Below are positions 57,007-64,000 of a DNA stretch of 64,000 nt, piece after piece. The notes beneath the pieces were generated by a model. The model had not been told where the DNA came from and did not search any database. It saw nothing but the letters and a program-made list of their open reading frames with translations. The stretch covers positions 62,001 through 126,000 of the forward strand of contig JAYQIF010000004.1 of assembly GCA_038141525.1 (NCBI GenBank), read 5' to 3'. This DNA comes from BACL21 sp038141525. GTDB lineage: Bacteria; Bacteroidota; Bacteroidia; Flavobacteriales; Flavobacteriaceae. The translations under genes and the position numbers were made by a program. How positions within the stretch are numbered: the first letter of the stretch is position 1; each line of letters begins with the position of its first letter.

Positions 57007-58599
57007 GCGATAAACTCCCAAAAGTAAATCCAACGAAAACGGCAGCTTGGGCTGCTTTAGGTGAACTATACAATGCTCAAAAAGATTGGTCTATGACTGA
57101 TCTTTTTTTGAATGACCCTGGGCGAGTAAGTACTTTTAGTGCCTCAGCAGGTGGTTTTTACCTTGATTACAGCAAAAACTTGATCAGTAACTCCGTACGT
57201 GATCAATTACTGGAGTTAGCGGAGCAAATACAGTTAAAAGAGGCTGTCGAGGCTCAGTTTACCGGCGGAATCATCAATGAGACTGAAGATAGAGCAGTAG
57301 GGCACACTCAGCTGAGAAATTTTGCCCAAATGCCACAAGAAGTAGCAGCAACTCTTGACCGCATCAAAGGTTTTGTGACGGCGGTGGAAAATGGCTCATT
57401 TAAAGGTCATACGGGCTTGCCGATAACTCATGTGGTAAACGTGGGTATCGGAGGAAGTGACCTTGGGCCAGATATGGTTTGTGAGGCTTTGGCCTATTAT
57501 AAAAATGATCTTGAGGTTCGTTTTGTAAGCAATGTGGATGGAGACCATGTGCAAGAGCAGCTCAAAGGATTACCTGTAGAGCAGACGCTCTTTGTGATTG
57601 TTTCAAAGACGTTTACGACTCAAGAAACCCTGACCAATGCGCAGACCATTAGAAAATGGTTCTTAGAGCAGGCGCCTGAGTCGGCTATAGCCCATCATTT
57701 TGCGGCTGTTTCAACGAATCTAGAGGCTTTAGGGGCCTTTGGCATTGATTCTGAGCTGGTGTTCCCCATGTGGGACTGGGTTGGGGGTCGTTTTTCTTTA
57801 TGGAGTGCCGTAGGGCTTTCTATCGCACTGAGTGTAGGTTACCATAACTTTGAATCACTCTTGCGTGGGGCTCATGAAATGGACCTGCATTTCCGTGAGA
57901 CGGATTTTGATCAAAATATTCCTGTGCTCATAGCGCTGATCTCAGTTTGGTACAATAATTTTTATGGCGCTGAATCTGAGTGCATTGTGCCATATACCCA
58001 GTATTTGAACAAATTTGTGGCCTATCTGCAGCAAGGGATCATGGAAAGTAACGGTAAATACGTGGATCGCAATGGTGATGTGGTCAGATTATCAAACCGG
58101 AACTATAGTATGGGGGAGCACAGGCACCAACGCACAGCACGCGTTTTTTCAATTGATCCATCAAGGAACCAAACTCATTCCAGCAGACTTCATCGCCTTC
58201 AAGGCTTGTTTGCACGGAGAACAAGACCATCAAAACAAACTTTTAGCGAACTGCGTCGCTCAGACTCAAGCGCTAATGATGGGTACCCAAGGGCAAAATA
58301 TTGAAAGTCCTTATCGCGTGTTTACGGGCAACAAACCCACCAATACATTGCTGATCGATAAACTCACTCCTGAGCGCCTAGGCGGGCTTATTGCACTCTA
58401 TGAGCACAAGCTATTTGTACAAGGGGTGATTTGGAATATTTTTAGTTACGACCAGTGGGGTGTTGAACTCGGTAAAAAACTGGCTGTTAATGTTTTAAGT
58501 GCTATTGAGTCAAGTGATGATTCAAAGACAGACTCACCTACTGACAGTAGTAATTTTGACGCCTCCACAGCAGAATTATTGCGTCGTATTATGGCTTAG
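57003..58599 (+). CDS. pgi: Glucose-6-phosphate isomerase (one frameshift)
   Basis: About 531 residues after joining. Motifs are THVVNVGIGGSDLGPDMV, VSKTFTTQETLTNAQT, FPMWDWVGGRFSLWSAVGLS and GTNAQHAFFQLIHQGTKLIP, with a C-terminal YDQWGVELGK. It interconverts glucose-6-phosphate and fructose-6-phosphate. One extra G near 58082 (NGDV/SDYQTGTIVWG) breaks the frame. A Ser/Thr/Asp-rich stretch precedes the last helix. Its ATG overlaps the kinase gene by 4 bases and a terminator follows. Confidence 0.96.
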
Positions 58600-58639
58600 T
58601 ACAATACATAAATACTCATGATTAATTCATGAAACAGAG

Positions 58640-58673
58640 CCCGCTTGATTTTATCCAGCGGGTTTTCTTTTTA
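58640..58673 (+). terminator. Intrinsic terminator after pgi
   Basis: CCCGCT (58640-58645) pairs with AGCGGG (58657-58662) and is followed by a T-rich tract. It closes the run of sugar genes. Confidence 0.8.
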
Positions 58674-58710
58674 GATTTAAGGCGATTCCCCGGCTTTAAA
58701 AACAAAAGTT

Positions 58711-60354
58711 ATGGTGGTGCAAATCTTCTGCAGTGCGCTTATGCGGATCAGCGCGCAAAAAGTGACTATTGAGGTGCATTGTACCCTAGGGGTAGGCTAT
58801 CATTTGGTGGGTATGGCAGATAACGCTGTGCGTGAGAGTACTTATCGTATTGCGGGGGCCTTGCAAAGCGTGGGTTATAAAATACCAGGAAAGAAATTTA
58901 TCATCAATATGGCTCCAGCGGATCTGCGTAAATCGGGGGCGCACTATGATTTACCACTGGCCATTGGGATACTGTTGGCTTCCGGTCAATTGAGTGCGAG
59001 TATGGACTTAGATAACACTCTCATTCTTGGGGAGTTGGCTTTAGATGGAACACTGCGCCCGCTGAAAGGTGTATTGCCTATTGTACTGGCTGCCAAGAAT
59101 CAAGGCTTTACTTCAGTAATTCTTCCAAAGGACAATACAGCAGAGGCTTCGATTGTTCCAGGTTTAGAAATTTATGGAATGCAACATCTAAGCGAAGTTT
59201 TGGCTTTGATTCAGGGAAAGGGTCCAAAGTCTAATTTGAGTAAAGCACATCAGACAGTAAAATCCTCCAGTCATTTTGCTACCGCGAGCCAAATTGAGTC
59301 CAAAACTTGTCATAGTGCAAGCCCGAATGAAATCGGCTGTCCGGGCCCGGCCCATGGCAATCATAGAAGAAACAAAACCGATTATGACTTTGCTATGGTT
59401 CGAGGACAAGAGACGGTAAAGCGCGCTTTGGAGATCGCTGCGAGCGGGGGACATAATATACTCATGATGGGGCCTCCGGGCAGTGGAAAAACACTTTTGG
59501 CGCGTTGTCTACCCAGCATTTTGCCTCCTCTGAGTTATCAAGAAGCCTTGGAGACCACCACCATCCACAGTGTTATGGGGCAGGACTTGAGTCAAGGACT
59601 CATTTTTGAGCGTCCATTTAGAAGTCCGCACCACTCTATATCAGACAAGGCACTGATCGGCGGTGGTCGATATCCTATGCCCGGCGAAATCTCCATGGCC
59701 CATAATGGGGTTTTGTTTTTGGATGAACTGCCTGAATTTACGCGCAAAACCCTTGAAGCGCTGCGTCAACCCATAGAAGAGGGGCAGGTGCATCTGAGTC
59801 GCGCCCAATACAGTGTGACCTATCCCAGCAGCGTCATGCTTGTTTGCAGTATGAATCCTTCTCATGAGGGGGATGGTTCGCTCAGCGAGGCTTATCTTAA
59901 AAAGATTTCAGGTCCCTTGCTGGATCGCATTGATTTACACGTAGAAGTATCAGCTGTTTCCTTTGAAAAGTTAAGCAATACCGTAGCTGCAGAGTCTAGC
60001 GCGGAGATACGTCGACGGGTCTTAAATACGCGCGCCAAGCAAATCGAACGATTTGGTCACAAAGGACTGGAATCTGGCCATCCCGACAGGACTCAAACTG
60101 ATCTCAGCGAAAAAAACCTAAACTGCAATGCACAAATGACGATCAAACAATTAGAACAATACTGCCCATTAGAAAATTCTGTAAATCAACTGTTAGAACA
60201 AGCCATGAAACATCTTGGACTTTCCGCGCGGGCTTATCACCGACTGATCAAAGTCGCGCGAACGATTGCCGACATGGCCGACCGTCCTAGGATTAAACCA
60301 GAGCATATGGCAGAAGCCTTGCAATACCGAATTTTGGATCGAAAGCAGGGTTGA
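58711..60354 (+). CDS. ComM/YifB-type Mg-chelatase-like AAA ATPase
   Basis: A 547-residue protein. The N-terminal domain (GVGYHLVGMADNAVRESTYR, INMAPADLRKSGAHYDLPLAIG) is followed by a Ser/His-rich linker, then AAA with Walker A GPPGSGKT, FRSPHHSISDKALIGGG, Walker B VLFLDELPEF and SGPLLDRIDLHVEV, and the C-terminal helical domain. ComM is a branch-migration helicase in natural transformation. The segment after SMNP is shorter than I expect for the family (SHEGDGSLSEAYL; the usual PxxG-loop is missing) and the linker before AAA is long. The frame is otherwise intact. Confidence 0.9.
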   Translation: MVVQIFCSALMRISAQKVTIEVHCTLGVGYHLVGMADNAVRESTYRIAGALQSVGYKIPGKKFIINMAPADLRKSGAHYDLPLAIGILLASGQLSASMDLDNTLILGELALDGTLRPLKGVLPIVLAAKNQGFTSVILPKDNTAEASIVPGLEIYGMQHLSEVLALIQGKGPKSNLSKAHQTVKSSSHFATASQIESKTCHSASPNEIGCPGPAHGNHRRNKTDYDFAMVRGQETVKRALEIAASGGHNILMMGPPGSGKTLLARCLPSILPPLSYQEALETTTIHSVMGQDLSQGLIFERPFRSPHHSISDKALIGGGRYPMPGEISMAHNGVLFLDELPEFTRKTLEALRQPIEEGQVHLSRAQYSVTYPSSVMLVCSMNPSHEGDGSLSEAYLKKISGPLLDRIDLHVEVSAVSFEKLSNTVAAESSAEIRRRVLNTRAKQIERFGHKGLESGHPDRTQTDLSEKNLNCNAQMTIKQLEQYCPLENSVNQLLEQAMKHLGLSARAYHRLIKVARTIADMADRPRIKPEHMAEALQYRILDRKQG

Positions 60355-60399
60355 CCCACATAGTATATCACCCATATAAAGTGCCTGATCATTGAAATG

Positions 60400-60425
60400 A
60401 GTTGTTTATTTACAGTTGAACAACT
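60400..60425. repeat. Inverted repeat downstream of the comM-like gene
   Basis: AGTTGTT (60400-60406) and AACAACT (60419-60425) form a 7-bp stem with a 12-base loop in the 220-base gap before the next gene. It is followed by mixed, not T-rich, sequence. I see no clear promoter in the rest of the gap. Confidence 0.3.
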
Positions 60426-60574
60426 CTGTGATTTAGAAAAATATTAGGGTTGTTCGTGACAAAATGAGTGTATTTCGTGCCAAATAGATTAAAGCATTTT
60501 GTGAATGCGCTTATTTTTTGGGACCTTTACTTGATAATAAATTTAACCATTACAATAGTATATATTACCGTCAC

Positions 60575-61219
60575 ATGTTACTCCCTAAACTTAACCCCTT
60601 TCTGATATCTGCACTTTTTATTTTTTCTTTTTCTGGTTGCGAATTACTGGAGGAGGAAACGACAGATGATACAAATGATGTTCAAAACATTCCTGATGAG
60701 CAGCTATACGTGCGTCATGCATTTCCTAGTATGTATGAGCCACCAGACTATAACATGGCCGATGATTTGGCTTCAAGAACATTTGCCACGGCCTATTGGA
60801 ATGAAGGTGTTTTGCGCTTTGATGATGACTCGGCAGGATATTTGAACTCGGTCGAAATAAGAGATATTAATATTAGTGGCCCAGGACAATACCCCATTTT
60901 ATATCAGCCACTTGGTGTTATATCAGTGGCCAATAATATCGGTGTGCATTATACCGATGTGGTGCCTTTGTTTTGGACTGATGGTGACATCAATAGCTTT
61001 CCATTAGTTGAGGGAGGGCTTGGTTATGACTTATCTTATTATGATAATGTGCCTGAAACGATAATTCCTCAAGGGGGTTATTTAATTATTACCGATTATA
61101 ACGCCCGATATATTCTGGAGAGTTATATTTCCATTGCTTGGCGTTATAATAATGACTTGAATCGAGAAACTGGCTGGTGGACCTACATTGTGTTTTCTGG
61201 GGTGCCTTATCAGAATTAG
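60575..61219 (+). CDS. Lipoprotein of unknown function
   Basis: About 214 residues. ATG 60575 opens a lipoprotein signal (LISALFIFSFSGC), then an acidic, low-complexity stretch (ELLEEETTDDTNDVQ) and a beta-rich domain with many Tyr, Asp and Asn residues. I do not recognise a family. A start at 60518 would add a non-signal leader and is unlikely. It converges with the pseudouridine synthase gene, with only a few bases between them. Confidence 0.6.
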   Translation: MLLPKLNPFLISALFIFSFSGCELLEEETTDDTNDVQNIPDEQLYVRHAFPSMYEPPDYNMADDLASRTFATAYWNEGVLRFDDDSAGYLNSVEIRDINISGPGQYPILYQPLGVISVANNIGVHYTDVVPLFWTDGDINSFPLVEGGLGYDLSYYDNVPETIIPQGGYLIITDYNARYILESYISIAWRYNNDLNRETGWWTYIVFSGVPYQN

Positions 61220-61225
61220 GAGAAA

Positions 61226-61928
61226 TCACGCATCTAAGCTTTGCCAAAGCGGCTCTTCAGGGACTGGCGCCATAAAAGTCATAGGCTCTTTTTGAACAGG
61301 ATGTATGAGTTCCAGTGCGCGGGCGTGTAAGTGTATACTTCCGTCAGGGTTGGAACGCGGCGCTCCGTATTTTAAATCCCCTTTAATGGGGCAGCCTATC
61401 GCAGACAACTGGAGCGCGGATCTGATGGTGACGCCCAGTTTCTAAATCGATTTCCAGTAGGGTGTAATGATCGCTTTGGGCCAAAGTATGGTAATTCAGC
61501 ACAGCGTGCTTGGCCTCTGGAATCGGTTTTATGTGGGCATAAGATTTGTTTTGCTTTGGATTGCGCAACAAATAATGCTCGAGTCGGCCCTGGGGTGGAT
61601 CCGGGGTGTTTTTGACCATAGCCCAATAGGTCTTTTTGGTTTCGCGGGCGGCAAACATCTTGTTGAGTCGCGTAAGAGCTTTGGAAGTCCGCGCAAACAC
61701 AATTAAACCAGAAGTTGGACGATCTAAGCGGTGAACCACCCCCAAAAATACAGCCCCTGGTTTGTTATACTTAAACGCAATATACTCTTTGACGACCTCA
61801 GAAAGGGCCTTGTCTCCGGTTTTATCCCCTTGAACAATATCTCCTGGACGTTTGTTGACCACAATTAAGTGGTTGTCCTCGTAGATCACTTGAAGATTTT
61901 CGGCAGTAGAATGATTGGTATTGCCCAT
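61226..61928 (-). CDS. RluA-family pseudouridine synthase (one frameshift)
   Basis: About 233 residues after joining. The catalytic loop VVHRLDRPTSGLIVFART contains the essential Asp, with YEDNHLIVVNKRPGDIVQGD before it. LETGRHHQIR and the C-terminal IGCPIKGDLKYGA and HARALELIHP close the fold. There is no S4 domain, so this is a short RluA-type enzyme like RluA/TruC; the target uridine is not predictable. One extra base near 61419 (HHQIRA/QLSAIGCP) breaks the frame. It is followed by panB upstream on the same strand, 31 bases apart. Confidence 0.92.
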
Positions 61929-61959
61929 AAGGCCATGAGTTTATAAAGCCCTATGTGGT

Positions 61960-62778
61960 TTAATATTGCTCTGATTCGTTCGGAAAGTCTTTTGACTTGA
62001 CATCCGAAACATACTGCCCAAAGGCATTACTCATCTCGTTATAAAGGTCCAGATATCGACGTAAAAAGCGCGGAGAGAACTCATGAGTCATCCCGAGCAT
62101 ATCGTGGGTGACCAAAACTTGTCCGTCCACACCGCCACCAGCACCAATACCGATTACCGGCACACTCACGCTTTGGGCTACTTCAGCGGCCAATGCAGCA
62201 GGAACTTTTTCTAAAACAATGGCAAAACAGCCCATTTTTTCGAGCATAAGGGCGTCCTCGCGGAGTTTTTGGGCTTCGGCTTCTTCTCGGGCACGAACCG
62301 TGTAGGTTCCAAATTTATAAATCGATTGAGGGGTCAGGCCTAAGTGCCCCATCACCGGGATCCCTGCGTTGAGAATCTTCTTAATGGAGTCTTTAATTTC
62401 TTTACCGCCCTCGAGTTTTACGGCGTGGGCGCCGCTTTCTTTCATGATGCGAATCGCAGAGCGTAGCGCTTCTTTAGAATCACTTTGGTAACTTCCAAAG
62501 GGTAAATCGACGACAACCAAAGCACGCTCAATCCCACGAACTACTGAAGAGGCGTGGTAAATCATCTGGTCCAAAGTAATGGGAAGGGTGGTTTCGTGGC
62601 CTGCCATCACATTGGAGGCTGAATCACCCACCAAAATCACATCGATGCCTGCAGCGTCGACAATTTTGGCCATGGTAAAGTCATAAGCCGTGAGCATGGC
62701 AATTTTCTCGCCTTGCTCTTTCATATCCACCAAGGTTTTGACCGTGATGCGTTTGTAGTCCTTTTTTGCTGTAGACAT
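61960..62778 (-). CDS. panB: 3-methyl-2-oxobutanoate hydroxymethyltransferase
   Basis: A 272-residue intact protein. Conserved segments are KIAMLTAYDFTMAKIVD, LVGDSASNVMAGHETTLPI, VKLEGG, GIPVMGHLGLTPQS and PVIGIGAGGGVDGQVLVTHDMLG. It makes ketopantoate from 2-oxoisovalerate, the first step of pantothenate synthesis. The frame is normal and metal-binding Asp and Glu residues are present. The other pan genes are not near. Confidence 0.97.
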   Translation of the reverse strand: MSTAKKDYKRITVKTLVDMKEQGEKIAMLTAYDFTMAKIVDAAGIDVILVGDSASNVMAGHETTLPITLDQMIYHASSVVRGIERALVVVDLPFGSYQSDSKEALRSAIRIMKESGAHAVKLEGGKEIKDSIKKILNAGIPVMGHLGLTPQSIYKFGTYTVRAREEAEAQKLREDALMLEKMGCFAIVLEKVPAALAAEVAQSVSVPVIGIGAGGGVDGQVLVTHDMLGMTHEFSPRFLRRYLDLYNEMSNAFGQYVSDVKSKDFPNESEQY

Positions 62779-62898
62779 AAGATTTGCTTTGTGGGGGGTA
62801 AAATTACTAATTAATCCCGAGAGTTTTGAGAAGGGTGGGGAATCGAGATTTTCTCATGGCATGCAAAGGATAGGAGCTATTCTTTATAGAGATTGCGC

Positions 62899-62952
62899 GG
62901 CAATCATGGCAATCAAGGAAGTATAGGCAATCAAGGCAGTCAAGGCAATTGA
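62899..62952. repeat. 9-bp tandem repeat (six units) between panB and sdaA
   Basis: Six 9-base units start at 62899, 62908, 62917, 62926, 62935 and 62944, based on GGCAATCAA with one degenerate copy (GGAAGTATA). They lie in the 204-base gap between the serine dehydratase and panB genes. A minus-strand reading frame through them would encode repeated Cys-Leu-Asp, but it has no good start. Confidence 0.75.
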
Positions 62953-62982
62953 ATTTAAAGATGGTGATCTGTCTGTGGGGTT

Positions 62983-64000
62983 TTAACAATCACTGATATT
63001 GACCTGTATGGCTAAACCACCGGTGCTGGTTTCTTTGTATTTGGTAGTCATGTCTTGTGCGGTTTCCCACATGGTGGCGATGACTTTATCCAAAGGCACT
63101 TTGGCTTTGGTCGGGTCGGCATCGAGGGCCATTTCGCAGGCGTTAATGGCTTTAATAGCCCCCATGGCGTTGCGTTCGATACACGGGATTTGGACCAGCC
63201 CGCCAATAGGGTCGCAAGTGAGTCCCAAATGATGTTCCATAGCGATTTCAGCGGCCATTAAGACTTGAGCGGGGGTGCCCCCCATAAGCTCGGTCAAGGC
63301 CCCAGCGGCCATGGCCGAGGACACGCCGATCTCGGCTTGGCAGCCCCCAAGGGCTGCACTTATGGTGGCGCCCTTTTTAAATAGGCTTCCGATTTCTCCA
63401 GCGACCATGAGGTATTGACGCACATCCTCAAGGTTGGCATCGTGATTTTCGATGACCATATAATACATCATCACTGCGGGAATCACTCCAGCACTGCCGT
63501 TAGTGGGAGCGGTGACTATCCGCCCCAGCGAAGCATTTACCTCATTGACGGCCAGGGCAAAGCAGCTGACCCATTTCAGGATTTGACGAAATTTCACCTC
63601 GGTGCTGCGAATGGCTTTGATCCACTCAATAGAGTCGTTATAGCTGGTCGCTCCGATGAGCCCCTTGTGGGTATCGTAGGCGCGCCTTGCCACGTTCAGC
63701 CCTCCGGGGAGGACGCCTTCGGTGTGACAGCCCACGTACATGGAATCGAGCATGGTGGCCCAAATTTGATCCAATCCGTCGTTAATTTTTTGATCTGAGC
63801 GCAGTGAGCGCTCATTGGCCCGCACAATTTCAGAGATTTTCAGCCCAGTTTGGGCGCAATAATCCAGAAGCTCAGTGCCTTTTTGAATGGGATAAGGAAA
63901 ATGACTGAGGGCCTCAATTTTGCGTTTACCGCGCTTGCGCTCTTGGGTCACCACAAAACCACCGCCGATAGAGTAATAGGTCTGTTCGAGCGTTTTCCCG
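62983..64000 (-). CDS. sdaA: L-serine ammonia-lyase, iron-sulfur type (5' end missing)
   Basis: 339 codons are visible and the frame runs off the right edge, so the N-terminus is missing. The segment TYYSIGGGFVV near the edge and the later TSYN, TAPTNGSAGVIPAVMMYY, GGCQAEIGVSSAMAAGAL, HHLGLTCDPIGGLVQIPCIERN are typical of SdaA. The cysteines in GGCQAE, LTCDP and QIPCIERN are candidates for ligating the 4Fe-4S cluster. It deaminates serine to pyruvate. It lies upstream of panB on the same strand across the 9-bp repeat. Confidence 0.95.
   Translation of the reverse strand, partial: GKTLEQTYYSIGGGFVVTQERKRGKRKIEALSHFPYPIQKGTELLDYCAQTGLKISEIVRANERSLRSDQKINDGLDQIWATMLDSMYVGCHTEGVLPGGLNVARRAYDTHKGLIGATSYNDSIEWIKAIRSTEVKFRQILKWVSCFALAVNEVNASLGRIVTAPTNGSAGVIPAVMMYYMVIENHDANLEDVRQYLMVAGEIGSLFKKGATISAALGGCQAEIGVSSAMAAGALTELMGGTPAQVLMAAEIAMEHHLGLTCDPIGGLVQIPCIERNAMGAIKAINACEMALDADPTKAKVPLDKVIATMWETAQDMTTKYKETSTGGLAIQVNISDC

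Noticed and set aside
62807..62989. Minus-strand reading frame with a Cys-rich repeat between sdaA and panB
   Set aside because: It starts with TTG overlapping the sdaA stop, lacks a promoter, and its repeated Cys-Leu-Asp content is only the 9-bp DNA repeat translated.

Overview
The window is chromosomal housekeeping DNA from a member of the Bacteroidota, most likely class Flavobacteriia. Four things support this. At least 13 genes or RNAs are preceded by an exact copy of the Bacteroidota -7 promoter element TAnnTTTG. Lipoproteins typical of the phylum are frequent. The block tpx-dgkA-ftsK-lolA-lptF/G-ribB has, as I recall it, a characteristic flavobacterial order. A bacillithiol-type YtxJ protein is present. 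I see no phage, insertion sequence, integron, CRISPR array, tRNA or rRNA. Coding density is very high and no gene-free stretch exceeds about 300 bases.

Layout. 1-13.7 kb: a DUF1028 protein (cut by the edge), smpB, a histidine phosphatase, a thioesterase, clpB, ytxJ, a lipoprotein of unknown role, fahA, glyA, an acetyltransferase, a beta-helix lipoprotein, a glutamine cyclotransferase lipoprotein, the SRP RNA gene and a short-chain dehydrogenase. 13.9-31.4 kb: fsa/transaldolase, a thioredoxin-fold lipoprotein without the CxxC pair, an asymmetric ABC-F ATPase, pheT, recG, an M20 amidohydrolase, the UvrD/PcrA helicase, a Sua5-type enzyme, an OmpA-family lipoprotein, a family 2 glycosyltransferase, and a DegT-family aminotransferase resembling KdnA. 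31.5-38.1 kb: the tpx-dgkA-ftsK-lolA-lptF/G-ribB run on the minus strand. 38.3-49.3 kb: nhaC, a secreted surface-type protein, a divergent pair made of a sulphur amino-acid lyase and an Lrp regulator, lpdA, pabB, tilS and dsbD. 49.35-58.6 kb: seven plus-strand genes (pgmB, GH65 phosphorylase, GH13 amylase, pfkA, gapA, a BadF-type sugar kinase, pgi) that together carry maltodextrin sugar into glycolysis. 58.7-64 kb: comM-like ATPase, a lipoprotein, an RluA-type pseudouridine synthase, panB and an L-serine dehydratase cut by the right edge.

The most striking property is technical. About 25 single-base insertions or deletions, many of them in short homopolymers, break some 17 otherwise intact genes, including essential ones (pheT, gapA, pfkA, pgi, clpB); one more gene has an in-frame TGA. 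The flanking frames always rejoin into a full-length family member, so I read these as sequence errors in a draft or long-read assembly and annotate each gene as one reconstructed unit. The stretch 30.7-45.0 kb shows none.

I do not find a convincing previously undescribed system. The best leads are the contiguous maltose-to-glycolysis run with a candidate glucokinase, long inverted repeats or palindromes in two divergent promoter regions (clpB/ytxJ and lyase/Lrp), three different short tandem-repeat arrays between genes, and a few proteins with degenerate active sites.
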